Positions 1-11,020 of a DNA stretch of 64,000 nt are shown here, in pieces. A program made the position numbers and the translations under genes. A model generated the notes under the pieces. The model saw nothing but the letters and a program-made list of their open reading frames with translations, was not told where the DNA came from and made no database searches. The stretch is taken from the NCBI RefSeq assembly GCF_040712315.1, contig NC_134013.1, positions 85,194,001 to 85,258,000 of the forward strand. Reading direction: 5' to 3'. Numbering within the stretch: the stretch's first letter is position 1; every line of letters begins with the position of its first letter. Source of the DNA: Castanea sativa (Eukaryota > Streptophyta > Magnoliopsida > Fagales > Fagaceae).

Positions 1-150
1 TTTTTCACAATACCTTCACAACAGAATCTTATGTGAAAAGTTGTCACTAGTTTTAATTTGAACCCACTATTAAAATTATTTTTTTACTCACCAATATTAG
101 CTAATAATAATCTATTACTCAAGATTTATGATGAAAATATTGTGGTAGCA
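1..150. mobile_element. MITE remnant, family 1, left-truncated by window edge
   Basis: An AT-rich segment of about 150 bp that recurs at about 11588-11738 and, split in two, at about 17031-17066 plus 19251-19398. Shared blocks are GTGAAAAGTTGT, TCTAATTTGAA and a closing ATTGTGG/TAGACAT...GCATTT. The two ends are imperfect inverted repeats of each other (CACAATA...CACAACA against TTGTTGTGAAAATATTGTGG), as expected for a non-autonomous DNA transposon. It has no coding capacity. The superfamily is not assigned because no target duplication could be read. Confidence 0.5.
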
Positions 151-1000
151 TTTCCCAATTGTGATTTCTTTTATTTTTTATATTATTTTTCCTTTCTTTC
201 ATCCATACGTTTTTTCTTTTTCTTTTTTTCTTGTTTTTTCTCCTCCACACACCTATACCCACTCTTATCTCTATCCTCCATTCTTATTTTCCTTTTCTAC
301 TTCATTCCAAAAGACATTCTCCAGCTCTCCTTTCTATTTTTTTCTTTTTCTACTTAATTCCAGAACATTCTCTAGCTCTCTTTGTGATATGTCTCACATA
401 ATCTTGCTTGCCTTTTGGTTTCATTATCTTCAAACACACATAGACACGCGTGGAGAGAAAGGAGAAATTGCTCTTGCTCCACCACACCACCACCGCTGCT
501 CCTCCTCCTCACTGCGGAGTGCATGCAGCCAGGGGTCATATTGGCTTCTATTCTTTTTCCTTGTTCTTGATTAGTTGTTTTTTTTTTATTTTTTATTTGT
601 CAAATCGGCTTCTATTTTTTTTCTTGATCTCTTATTGTTGTTCTGATTTTTTTTTTCTATTCTTGATCTGTTGTTGTTGTTGTTGTTCTAATTTTAGATT
701 TGTTGTTTAAATTAAATTGGTTTTATGAGAACAAGAATTGTTTTGTGAGAAGAAACAAAGAGAGAGAGTGTGAGACCCAAAAACAAATCAAATAAGAAAG
801 AGAAAGAAGTAATAAAATATTAAGTGCTGAAATTTTTTAATTAAAAAAAATCAATTGCTAATCTATAGTAGCCCATCAAACTTGATGAGCTACTGTTCAT
901 AAGCAATTTTTTTTTGAGTTTTAGGGAGACTGATGGAGCTCTTTTTTCCGGTTTCATTATCTATATTTTGGCTTTACTTACTCTATTGGAGATGCTCTAA
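151..1000. other. Pyrimidine-rich intergenic DNA with a small hairpin
   Basis: Long T/C-rich runs at 160-710 give several spurious Phe/Ser/Leu-rich open frames with no recognisable domain. Near 853-907 two arms of about 27 bases, around AATTGCTAATCTATAGTAGC and its imperfect complement, can pair into a hairpin. The sequence near 985-1000 (CTATTGGAGATGCTCT) resembles a MITE terminus, but no matching left end was found. No gene is supported here. Confidence 0.4.
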
Positions 1001-1004
1001 ATTT

Positions 1005-1135
1005 TTATTTTAACCAATTTTCTCTTTGAACTATACACATGTGCCAAATCACCACATCTGTTAGCCTGTTTTTAGAATTCTGACAGAATATTCACATGTA
1101 TGACAGAATATGCACGTGAGACACATGATGTTTAA
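1005..1135. repeat. Left arm of an outer inverted repeat around the MULE
   Basis: This arm contains ACTATACACATG and AAATCACCACATCTGTTAGCC. The reverse complement of 5700-5815 contains the same blocks in the same order, including the flanking TTTATTTTA and TGATGTTTAAA. The arms lie outside the TIRs of the MULE at 1505-5607. They probably belong to an older inverted-repeat element into which the MULE inserted; this is inference. Confidence 0.55.
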
Positions 1136-1504
1136 AAAACTTCTGAAATGTAAACCGAGTGGAAGGAGAGCAAGAAAAGTTTTTGAGAGAGAGATGATTA
1201 TGGGGGACTTTGCTAATGGCTATTGGGGTTGGATTTTGGTAGTTATTGATTACAGCTCCCAAGGCATTCGTTCACATAATGCTTGAAAGGTAAAACATCA
1301 GCGAAGTCTGACATTCCAACCTTATAAATCAAACTTCATTGTATGAAAATAGACTCCTGAAACTAATGCATCTTGGAAAATCTTTGCAATGCAAATATCA
1401 GTAACACTAACATGGTGGTGGCTATCGAACAAGAGATCCATATATGCGGTTGAACAGTGGGTGGGACCATGGACACTAAGACAAAGACTTTTGGCGTAGA
1501 GGGA

Positions 1505-1768
1505 GGGCAAAATTTGCCAAACAGTACAATTGCGGAAAATTTTTAGGTGGATGGCATGCATTCAAAGTTATTTAGTTAGTTGGACTCTTTTTGAAAATCG
1601 ATTTTAACAAACTCGACTTCTGGGCAACTTCAATCCACTTCCACCAAATATATAAGTCTGACGTGGATTAAACAAAAGGAAAAAAGCCACATGGAAGTTG
1701 AGTTCAGCAAAACTCGACTTCCATTGAAAGTCGAGTATATTGAACTCGACTTCAAGCTTGGGTTAAAA
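1505..1768. repeat. Left TIR of the MULE
   Basis: About 264 bases matching the reverse complement of 5335-5607, from GGGCAAAATTTGCC through GGATGGCATGCATTC, ACTCGACTTC and TTCAAGCTTGGGTTAAAA. Differences are scattered single bases and a longer T-run in the right arm. Confidence 0.8.
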
Positions 1769-2243
1769 AGTACGTAGACCATATAAAATTGAGTATGGTA
1801 TACTCGAATTCTAGGCTACTCATTACACCACCTACCCCACCTAAGTCAGCTATGCGAGCACGGTAAAAAAAATTTTAAATGGAGCTCAAGTCTATCAAAC
1901 TCGAGTTCCAATTAATTTAACACCAACCTCAACCGTCTCAGATATAATACACTTCATCTCTAATCCTTACACTAATTTCATCTCCCACTTCTCCCAACTC
2001 TCTCCCACGTCCAAATTCTCCCTTTCACACACATTGATCATTTTACAAATTAAAAAGCTTTTCTTCTTCTTCAATTTGTAGGTAAATATTCAAACCTATT
2101 TTTTTTTTTTTTTGTTTAGATCTGGTTTATATTCAAACCTTCTTCAATTTTTTTTTAATAAATTACTCACTTTTTCATTTGATAGATATATATATACACA
2201 TACCATTGTTATATTGTTGACGATGTGTTGTTTGTAATGGTAA

Positions 2244-2245
<2 letters not shown>

Positions 2246-2307
<62 letters not shown>
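2246..2307. repeat. (ATT)n microsatellite
   Basis: An uninterrupted trinucleotide run of about 20 copies inside the MULE, upstream of its transposase remnant. Confidence 0.95.
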
Positions 2308-2647
2308 GTTTTTTGCATTTGTTATTTGTGCTTTGTAATGGATTGTTATTTGAAATCTGCAATAGGTTTTTCGTTGTAATGTGTTGTTATGTATAATGCG
2401 AATGAATGAGTAACATGTTATTTATTTGCAATGTGTTGTAATGTGTAATGGTTTGTTAGTTGTAAGGTGTAACGAATATTAATTTTTTAAGTTAGCAACC
2501 ATGTACAAATTTGTTTGAGTTAAAATTTTTTTTTATAGTTATTTGGTGGACTATACAATGTTATCTTTATATTTGCCTTGAGGCAATATTTTGTAGTTCA
2601 TATCGAATAAAGGTGTTATATTTATCACTAACTTTTAGTGAACTTAT

Positions 2648-4025
2648 TTGACTTATAGGCTTGTAATGAGTTCGATTGATTTATATCTATATTATGGTGG
2701 GGAGCCCTGCAGTGATGTGACTTATGGAGTGACATATGAAGGGCCTGGTAAAAAGTTAGAGATGATTCAACTACAAAAACGACAAGAGATCAATTTGAAA
2801 AAGTTGAAAAAGAAAATTATGAAAGACCTGGATTTGGACTGTCAGTTGCATGACATAAAAATTACATATCGTGCTCCTCATGCAATGTTCAGTGACCGTA
2901 TTGTCTTCACACCTATTGAAATAAAAGGAGACAAGCATGTTAAGATTATGTTTGATAGGATAAACTCTATGCCTTAGTTAAAAGTTGCTGTTGTATATAA
3001 GTGTGGAGCCTCATATAGAAGTTGGAGGTGAAGATGTGCAACAAACAACTTTGGAGGGTGGTGGTGGGAAAGAATTCCAATCATTACATGCAGATAGTCA
3101 TCCGACTCTTACCCCGTACACTATAGTTGGGGGTTATACACTACCATGTCAAGAGACACCAACTCCAATGGAGGCTTGCGTATCTAGTTATCAACAAGAA
3201 TGTATTCAAACTCTAGGGGGGGAAGATGAAGACGAAGATGATGTTGATCATGGTAGAGATGAGTATGAAGAGATGATTGGGAGAGATTACTTTCACGAGA
3301 ATACTATAAACTATGAAAATGTTAACAATGTCCGTCATGATGTCATGGATGATCATGATGATGATGCTATAGAGTTTCAAGATGATATAGGCGATGGTGA
3401 TCATGCTATAGTCCCTACATATGAAGTTCATGGCCCGACATTCCATGCAAACACTTGGAATAATATAGTTGATCCTTCAAATGTTGAGATACCATTTTCA
3501 TCAAGTTGGGTGCGGGGAATGAATTTTAGCAAATGGTTGATTTTTCCTAATAAAGAGGCGGTGAAACAGGCATTAATAGTTTACTCTCTGGACAACAACA
3601 AGAATTATATAACTGAGTGGTCCAACCAGTAAAGATTGAGTGTGAAGTGCGCAAATGAGTCATGTGCACGGAAAGTCCGAGCATTCTCGCAACCGAAGCT
3701 TAACGGATTATGGGCTATCAAAGTATTCGGCGGTCCTCACACTTGTCCATCAGTTGGGGTGAACAAAGATGGTAGAATGATGGATTCGAATTTTCTTGCC
3801 AAAGAACTTCATAAATATGTACTTGAAGATCACACCATCAAAATAAAGGATCTTCAAAATCTGATGAAGGAAAGGTTTAACCACGATATATCTTACTACA
3901 AGATATGGGATGCGAAACAAAAGGCTATTGCAAACATAAACAAAAGGTTTATGTTGTTGCCTTTTAGATTTGTATTTTTTTTTTTTTGTTATTGTATATT
4001 AAGGATTACTTCTTACCTCCCCTAG
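2648..4025 (+). pseudogene. MURA-like MULE transposase, N-terminal part, broken
   Basis: Three adjacent open pieces read as one damaged protein. The first (2648-2977) starts around MSSIDLYLYYGGE and resembles the N-terminal PB1-like part of MULE transposases. A TAG stop at 2975 and a small deletion near 2985 shift the frame to the second piece (2985-3632), which has an acidic Asp/Glu-rich linker and the start of the MuDR DNA-binding domain (SKWLIFPNKEAVKQALIVY). A TAA at 3630-3632 interrupts that domain, which continues in the same frame as KCANESCARKVRA...HTC, a Cys/His pattern of the family, up to about 3945. The catalytic DDE domain and the SWIM zinc finger are absent, so it cannot encode an active enzyme. 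The family call rests on motif memory. Confidence 0.75.
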
Positions 4026-4685
4026 AGTTTCCTAAAGTCATGGCTTATTCACTGATCACTGTCTCAGTTGGGAGATACTGATGCATAGCCTGATGATAGG
4101 TTGATGATGACATGGTTAAAAACAATCATGTCAAAATTAACCTATTTGACTTGTTTGCTTAAATTAAAGGACAACTACATTCTGAGATAACAATGACCAA
4201 TTTAACTGTGAATTACTTTTCGATTAAATTTTGGCTACTACGCATGATGGAGAACCACTCTCTGACTACAAATTTTGACTAGTGACCCCTAATTGATGTG
4301 GCACGTGATTGCAAGTAGTATGATAGGATGTGAAGGCGCGTTAATTTTAGTTTAATAAGGACTCAAAAGGCAGGGTTCTGCTTATAGTTTTCTCAAATAA
4401 TGTAAATAACAAGAATGAGAGCTTATTAGGTATTAATGGATGAAAGTTGATAAAAAGGCACTATTGATTGTCATGAAATTTTTTAACAGCCTATATATTT
4501 CTTTTAGATTAATATTCCCTTCTCTTTTTGCTTCCAGACTAGAGGGCAACTGCATACATTCTTGTCCTTGATTTATTGGTTCTTCTGGATGGGAGCTTTG
4601 TTAGGTTGTTTCATGGCTGTAAACATGGCTTTAAGCTTGATCTCTAAGTTTCTATCTACTAAATTTCAAAAAAATTGTCTACCAG
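4026..4685. other. MULE interior without recognised coding sequence
   Basis: AT-rich DNA between the transposase remnant and the captured kinase exon. The stretch just before 4686 ends in a splice-acceptor-like ACCAG, so part of it is probably intron carried along with the exon. Nothing else was identified. Confidence 0.4.
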
Positions 4686-4773
4686 GTTGTAAAGATTGCT
4701 GATTTTGGCATTGCTAGAAATGCAAGCTCAATCTGGTGTTATGACTGCTGAAATCAGAACATACCGTTGGATG
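4686..4773 (+). pseudogene. Captured exon fragment of a Raf-like STY-type protein kinase
   Basis: After an acceptor-like CAG at 4685 the sequence reads VVKIADFGIAR, then in a shifted frame QAQSGVMTAEIRTYRWM. Together these match the activation-segment exon of plant Raf-like STY kinases, where DFGVAR is followed by QSGVMTAETGTYRWMAPE. The DFG motif is kept. One frameshift falls in the middle, T-G has become I-R, and the APE motif is absent. A 25-base segment at 4720-4744 recurs at 4771-4795 with one mismatch, so the fragment was partly duplicated with a 51-bp offset. The exon lies inside the MULE, as in Pack-MULE gene capture, and shows no sign of function. Confidence 0.75.
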
Positions 4774-4795
4774 CAAGCTTAATCTGGTGTTATGA

Positions 4796-5334
4796 ATTTC
4801 AATGCTTTTTAAGCATTTTACTTGATTTCAGTTGACCAAAGGATATTTAAGTTTCTAGCTAGGCATAATTTTCTAGTTTCTATACCATGCTATTTAGTTT
4901 CAAAATTCTGAAAAAAGAAAAGAAAAAAAGAAAGGCAAATGTACCATGTATCTTGAACTAGTCTAAGACTAAACATAAGGTTCCAATGCACTACATCACA
5001 TGATATTAACCCTAAGTATACCATGCCTTCAGCAAGTTTAAACATTATGCGGATAGCAAATATATGTAATAGCACAGTAAAATTGAAATAGCACAGTAAA
5101 CAAAAACAAATAAAAACTAATCCCAAATCAAATGAAACCTAAATCTCCAAATCACTAAACCCAAATCTCCAAATCAAAACCCATTTTAGCCAATAAATAA
5201 AGGGAAAGAAATCGCCCCTGCCCACAAGAGAGAGAGAGAGACCAGAGAGAAAGAGAGAAGGTTCATCGAAGAGGAAGGCCCTCAAAATCGATTATAGAAA
5301 ACTCAGATTCCCCTTTTTACCCCCATGAAATTTG
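4796..5334. other. Rest of MULE interior, no gene seen
   Basis: AT-rich DNA with A-rich runs and a short (GA)n tract near 5229-5242. No coding sequence is recognisable on either strand. Confidence 0.4.
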
Positions 5335-5607
5335 TTTTAACCTAAGCTTGAAGTCGAGTTCAATATACTCGACTTTCAATGGAAGTCGAGTTTACTGAAC
5401 TCGACTTCCACGTGGGTTTTTTTTTTTTTTTTCCTTTTTCTTAATCCACGTCAGACTTATATATTTGGTGGAAGTGGACTAAAGTTGCCCAGAAGTCGAG
5501 TTTGTTAAAATCAACTTTCAAAAAGAGTCCAACTAACTAAATAACTTTGAACGCATGCCATCCACCTAAAAATTTTCTCCAATTGTACTATTTGGCAAAT
5601 TTTGCCC
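5335..5607. repeat. Right TIR of the MULE
   Basis: The inverted counterpart of 1505-1768. It contains a T-run near 5419-5432 that the left arm lacks. Immediately outside it lies AGAGGGA, matching the left flank. Confidence 0.8.
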
Positions 5608-5699
5608 AGAGGGAGTGGTTCTGACTTCTGACCGATCGTTTCTCACATTCAAAAGCTTTCACTCTCTTCTTCTTAGATTTTTTCTTATTTGGGTAATTT

Positions 5700-5815
5700 A
5701 AACATCAGTATGTCTAACGTGCATACTTTGTTAGAATTTTAACAGAAGGCTAACAGATGTGGTGATTTAGCATGTGTATAGTTTAAAGAACAAATCAGCT
5801 AAAATAAAAGTTCAG
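5700..5815. repeat. Right arm of the outer inverted repeat
   Basis: GGCTAACAGATGTGGTGATTT followed by CATGTGTATAGTTTAAAGA is the inverted counterpart of 1005-1135. It lies about 100 bases outside the MULE. Confidence 0.55.
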
Positions 5816-5881
5816 GAGGTATAATTGCCACCAGTTTGAAGTTCAGGGGGGTGTGTGGGTATTTTTTCCCCATTTTTTTAT

Positions 5882-6022
5882 ACAAAATAGAAAGTCTACT
5901 TTATCCTAATCCAAGTGTGTATATGTGTAAAGCTCTCTTTTAGAAACTTGAACTCCAGCTCTTGCTCCCCACATTCCACAAGCACTTATAGAGTAACCAC
6001 TACACCAAGGGTGCGCAATTGT
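5882..6022 (-). mobile_element. tRNA-derived SINE-like element
   Basis: Read on the minus strand it begins near GCGCACCCTTGGTGTAGTGG, which carries a pol III A-box (TGGTGTAGTGG) as in a tRNA, followed about 50 bases later by a B-box-like GGAGTTCAAGTT and ending near an A-rich tail. It sits at the point where the intron of RLK-A loses similarity to the introns of RLK-C and RLK-D (about 6020). No target duplication was identified. Confidence 0.5.
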
Positions 6023-6319
6023 AACATTACCAATATTGAAAATCCTATTGAATTAATTCGCATTGGAGTGAGCATGACTCATAAAATAAACGGCCTTGAG
6101 ACTGTTTTCTTTTTAAATAATTTGGTAGAATAATTAACGTTCAGTACTGAGTGCATAGGAGAAACAAAATGCTAATTAATTAGTTATCCATAGAACCAAG
6201 CGAATCGCAGCTGATGAAAACACTGCAATGCACATTGTTATTCCTAAAACTAGCCAATTTGAATGCCATTCACGAAATTAGCCAAATAATTAAATAAACA
6301 TAGGTGAATTTATGCATAC

Positions 6320-9302
6320 CTGGTGCAATGTAGCCAATTGTACCAATGGTTTTGGTTTGGGTTGCGTCCTTGTTTTCAACTAAAATCTTTGCAATTCCAA
6401 AGTCACCAACATGTGCAACCATGTCCTCGTCAAGAAGGATATTAGAAGGCTTCAAATCACAATGCACCACTGATTCTAATTGACCATTGTGGAGATAATC
6501 CAAAGCTGAAGCAACATCAACCATAATGCTTACTCTTTGAATGAGATTCAAGCAGTAGTTGTGAGAGTATAATCGATTTTCGAGGCTACCATTTGACATG
6601 TACTGTAGCACCAAAGCTTTAAACTCGAGGTTGGAGCATGTACTAATGACTTTAACTAGATTCCTGTGTCGGATTGCCCTTAACACCTTGCATTCAGCAT
6701 CAAAACTTTTGAAAGCACCCTCTAATTGCAGGTTTAGAACTTTGACAGCAACCATGGTGCCATCAGACAACATCCCTTTGTACACAGAACCAAAACCTCC
6801 AATTCCAAGCAAGTTGCTTTCACAGAAGTTGTTTGTCCCACGACAAAGCTCTTGATATGATATCATTCTATGACCAAAAGGCAAAGTGACAAGTAAAGCT
6901 GGAATCTGCATTTTACATTGTGGATCTCTTCTTAGCATAATGACCAGTGCCGCAAATACAATAATGGATGCAATGGCTGGAGCAATATATTTAAGAAAAA
7001 TTTGTTTCACCCTTGATCCTTGAGAACTCGGACTTGTGCAAGGACGAACTCCAAAAATTGACTTCCCACAAAGTGCTTCATTACCTAAAAATGATTCTGC
7101 CTTGAAGTTTACAAAAGGTCCACCAGATGGAATTTCTCCCGATAGCTTATTGAATGACAAATTTAAATACTTGAGATATGAAAGTGCCTCAAGAGACTTA
7201 GGAATTGCACCCGAGAGATTATTGTTTGAAAGGTCCAACTGATCCAATCCTTTCAATTGTCCAAAAGATTGTGGAATGTCTCCTTGAAATGAGTTAGTTG
7301 ACAAATCAAGATAACCTAAGCTTTCAAAAGTACCAATTATACTTGGAATATTTCCAGTAATTTGGTTATGAGTTAAATCCACATGCTCAATAGCAACTAA
7401 TTTTGTCATGTTTTGAGACAGAGTTCCTCCTAGGAAATTTGATGATAAATCCATGAATATCACATTTTTAAGGCTCCACAAATTCAATGGGATTGATGAA
7501 GTCAATTTGTTGTGACTCAGGTTTAATCTTTGCAAAAGAGTAAGGTTTCCAATGCAATTTGGGATGGGTCCAGATAATTTGTTATTTGAGAGAAGCAATT
7601 CTCCCAATTTCCTTAACTGACAAAGCTCTTCTGGAATTCTTCCTCCAATATTGTTTTCACTAAGATGCAATCTTTGCAACCCCTCCATTTCCCCAAATGA
7701 CAATGGTATATTTCCAACCAAATTGTTATAGCTTAAATCGAGAAATGCCAAGTTTTTCAAAGAACTAATTTCCATTGGAATTCGACCATTTATTTGGCCT
7801 TCACCGGCATAAATGCCTTTGAGTGTAGCTGAGAAATTTCCAATGGCTTTCGGAATGGTAATATTCAAGGGATTGATGGATATAGCTAGTTCCTCCAGAA
7901 ATCTGCAACTAGTTAAAGATGTAAGGAAATTATGCTCTTGATGTACAGGTTCTTCTGTTAGCTGATTGACATTCAGAACAAGTGATTTGAGATACTTTAA
8001 GTTTCCAAGACTTTTGGGAATAGGTCCAGAGAGTAAGTTACCAGCAAAATCTACTTGGATGAGGTTGGAACAATTTGAAAGATATGATGGGATATGACCA
8101 CTGATTTGGTTGAGATCAAGGAAAAGAGTTTCAAGATTAGAGCATGAGATCCTAGTATCTAATGGAAGATTTCCAGACAAGGAATTCATGGCGAAGGAGA
8201 GGGCTTTTAGAGACGTAATGTTGAAAATAATCTGGGGTATTGTCCCTGTGAGATAATTCTGCTCAAAATTCAAGATAATTAGATTTTGGAGACGCCATAA
8301 ATCACTTGGAATGCTACCATTAATGTAGTTTTCTTCAATGTAAAATTCTTGTAACATCGACAAGTTGCTAATGATAGGAGGAATATTTCCAGTTAAGTTG
8401 TTACCTCCAAGATATAGCAGTTCAAGCTTTTCTAAACTCCCAAAACCTTTTGAAATACTTCCATCAAATTTATTGTATGACAGACTCAAGATTAGAAGCT
8501 CTCTACAGTGATTAAACTGTGAGGAGAGCTTACCGCTGAATTCATTTGCGGAAATATCGAGTTCTTGAAGACTAGGACAATGGGTGCAAACATCCATTGG
8601 AAGCGTTCCTGAGAAGTGATTAAATGTAATATCAAAAGCAGTTAGAAAAGAGGAGTTAAAGATGACAAGAGGAAATGGACCAGTGAGGCTATTAGATGAT
8701 AATTTCAAGTACTCCAATGACGACATATTGCTGAAGGACGATGGAATTGTACCCATAAGATTGTTCCTACTAAGATCCAATTTGCGAAGCTTTGGTAACA
8801 TGCCCAAATCTTTAGGTATGCTACCATTTAACTTGTTTCCTGAAAGAGATAAATTTACAAGCTTTTGGCAATATTGTATGGTTGGAGGGATACTACCTTC
8901 CAAAAGGTTGTTTGACAAGACAAGTTCCTTCAAGCGGTGTAGACGGCTGATCTCATGCGGCAGAAAACCATTGAAGCTGTTGTTAGAAAGATCAAGTGAG
9001 ACTAAGAAGGAGAGGTTGGCAATATGAGGGGAAATGGTGCCATGGATACCCACGTAGGAAAGGTCCAAGGCTGTAACTCTTTGTCTGCGTCGGCTGCAAG
9101 AGACCCCAAACCACTCACAGAAGTTTGTTGTTGTGGACCAGTTACCACCAGCGAAGACTGTAACGTTTGGGCCAAAAGTGATTTGAGATTTGAAGGCAAT
9201 GAGAGCTGATTGATCGGTAAAGTTGTTGGAAGAATGGGACAAGTGAGGTATGCATGGCTGCACTAACAGAAAAGCCAAGAGCAGAAGGAGAGTGGATGAC
9301 AT
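6320..9302 (-). CDS. RLK-A: LRR-XII receptor-like kinase exon 1; second exon missing
   Basis: A long open exon for a pattern-recognition-type receptor kinase of the plasma membrane. The open frame runs upstream to 9383, but the Met at 9302 (residue 28) starts a signal peptide like those of the paralogues (SSTLLLLLAFLLVQPC), and a TATA-like box at 9402-9410 would place transcription start below 9383, so 9302 is preferred. Residue numbers below count from 9383. In order: LRR N-cap with SALIAFKSQI and FCEWFGVSC (~55-95), over 20 LRRs (~103-735), ALCG cap, transmembrane helix (~797-818), kinase with GIGGFGSVYKG (~860), Lys in VAVKVL (~881), HCDLKPSN (~974, non-RD) and DFG (~994). It ends at a normal donor after GYIAP (CAG|GTATGC, 6320/6319). 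The expected exon with EYGSEGRVSTKGDIYSYG is not found downstream. Read-through adds about 15 residues and a stop at 6270, giving half a kinase domain. Confidence 0.85.
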
Positions 9303-9401
9303 TTCAATTAGCTTGCAGGATGAGTGAGCAAGAGGGATAGAGGGATTAGAGAAGGCTCGAGTGTAATTTATGGCGGTGCCCATTCATGTTGGTGGGTGGT
9401 G

Positions 9402-9410
9402 TTTATATAG
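9402..9410 (-). promoter_or_regulatory. TATA box candidate of RLK-A
   Basis: TATATAAAC on the minus strand, about 20 bases before the first in-frame ATG (9383) and about 100 before the second (9302). A normal TATA-to-start spacing of about 30 bases puts transcription start near 9372, below the first ATG. Confidence 0.5.
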
Positions 9411-10150
9411 AATTAATTTGGCAGGGGTTCGACCATATGTGTTGAACAAGACTCTGGACTAACGGCATGTGATAGATGCAAAAGCCTTGAGGGCCAGGGG
9501 GAATAAAATGTTAGTACTTACTAGTCTGTTATCTTTCGGTTCCTAACCCAAATTAATTAAATGGAAGATGTCAACCCTTACCTACTACAAACTACTGTGC
9601 ACATACTTAGAAATGGTAAAAAATATAGGAATGAAAAATGCATTTTCACCAAAAAACATTATATAAATATAAGCAAAAACTTATAGCATGAAAGCATGTG
9701 ATTTAGTCATGTAATATACCCTTGTTCATCTGAACTTGTACTTGTAGAGTAACTATCTTACCTTCCACTTAAGCAAAGTTTTTAATGAATTATTAATTTT
9801 TTAGTTAAAAATTTAAATGGTGTCTTTCATTGTTTAGCATGTTTTTGGGGTGTAGGGTTTCTGTTTTTAAATACGTGTCTACTTTTAAGGTGGGTGTTTA
9901 TCCTACGTGGCCTGAGGAGACATACTAGGAGTTAACTTTCTCTCGATTTTTGTTGTTTTATATAGTACTATATTTCATAGCCCAAAAAAATAAAAATAAA
10001 AAGTCAAAGTAAATATTGGTATTTTGCGCTATAAATGGCTTGTCAACCTTTAAAGTAAATAAACTAATGTATTGGGTGAAATCTTCAAAATAAAAGGTAT
10101 TCAGTATTCAGTAATGTCAAGAGCATTATAATTCAACTAATTGGTAATGT
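9411..10150. other. RLK-A upstream intergenic DNA
   Basis: AT-rich DNA without a recognisable gene, extending away from the RLK-A promoter. No repeat copy was identified. Confidence 0.35.
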
Positions 10151-10154
10151 AAAT

Positions 10155-10272
10155 GCAAAGTATTTAAACTAAAAGCTCATTTGGCATCTCTTGGTGTGTC
10201 TATAACATTCAAGGTTCAAATCTTCTCTTCCAGTTGTAAATATTGAATTATAAAATTAAAAAAAAAATAAAG
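10155..10272 (+). mobile_element. SINE-like element
   Basis: AGCTCATTTGGCATCTCTTGG resembles a pol III A-box region, and GGTTCAAATCTTC about 40 bases on is a B-box. The sequence then passes through TTGTAAATATTGAATTATAAA into an A-rich tail. This layout is common for plant tRNA-derived SINEs. Boundaries are approximate. Confidence 0.4.
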
Positions 10273-10679
10273 TAAAGGTATTTAGTAATAGTTTAAGGTT
10301 TTGTCATATGGTGCATTCATTGTGAAGGAATTAAAATATTTCTACTTCGCAAAATTTGTAATAATTTGTTTAATTATTTTACTATTCCTTTCTATCCAGT
10401 AAAAAATTATAGTGTTTTCTTTTGTAACAAAATATTAATTTATTTTCATGTTTTTAATGAGATACATGCATTCATTTTTACGTATTACCTTTTTATAGGT
10501 AGTACACCAATTATTAATATTACAAAGGGAATTTATATGGTTTTTTTTTTTTCCTTCTTTTTTAGCTCACAATAGGTTGGGATGATGATTTAAATTTGAG
10601 TTCTTTCAAAATGTGTCACTGAGAAACAAGGGTCTTGGTAATTTTTTTATTTTATTTTTATTGAAACGATAGTGTATTA

Positions 10680-11020
10680 GAGAAAAAACTAAGATTCAGA
10701 ATTTACAATGGATTGGATACTAGGTGGACTATCTTTAATCCACATTAGAGTGCCCCCGATTCCAACAGAAGCAGCCGCTAACATACTTTTTTTTTAAGAA
10801 AGGGAGCCGCTAACATCCTGGCAGCCATATTACAAGATTTGCTAATTACATTAAAAGAAATATGGTAAAAGTAATCACAAAAATCACGGATATCTTCCAC
10901 AATAGTGCCAAAATCTGTTAAGTTTGGACTTGTAGATACTACTTTATGAAACAATAGCTTATCTTCACACTCAACAATTAATCTATAAAATATGCCAAAT
11001 CCCATTGGGAGCACCATATT
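10680..11020 (-). pseudogene. RNase H-like (RVT_3) remnant, probably from a LINE
   Basis: The minus strand reads YRLIVECEDKLLFHKVVS...DFGTIVEDIRDF...ISFNVISKSCNMAARMLA, followed after a small break by SVGIGGTLMWIKDSPPSIQSIV and a stop. This order (acidic residue after a strand, 'I-EDI' block, 'N-A-LA' helix, Trp and Pro tail) is that of the RNase H domain at the C-terminus of plant LINE polyproteins. AGCCGCTAACAT occurs twice (10771-10782, 10805-10816) around a T-run, a local duplication that breaks the frame. No reverse transcriptase was found upstream. Confidence 0.45.

Larger units (their letters stand above)
1505..5607 (+). mobile_element. Mutator-like element (MULE) with ~265-bp TIRs, degenerate
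   Basis: The ends begin GGGCAAAATTTGCCAAA at 1505 and finish with its complement at 5607. The flanks share AGAGGGA directly adjacent on both sides (1498-1504 and 5608-5614); allowing one mismatch and a one-base shift gives a 9-bp duplication, the size typical of Mutator. Long TIRs (1505-1768 and 5335-5607) carry repeated CTCGACTT blocks. The interior holds a broken MURA-like transposase (2648-4025) without its catalytic domain and a captured protein-kinase exon (4686-4773). The element looks non-autonomous. It lies where the second exon of RLK-A would be expected. Confidence 0.8.

Noticed and set aside
58..710. Several overlapping Phe/Ser/Leu-rich open frames
   Set aside because: They follow from T/C-rich low-complexity DNA and have no domain, splice signals or codon bias.
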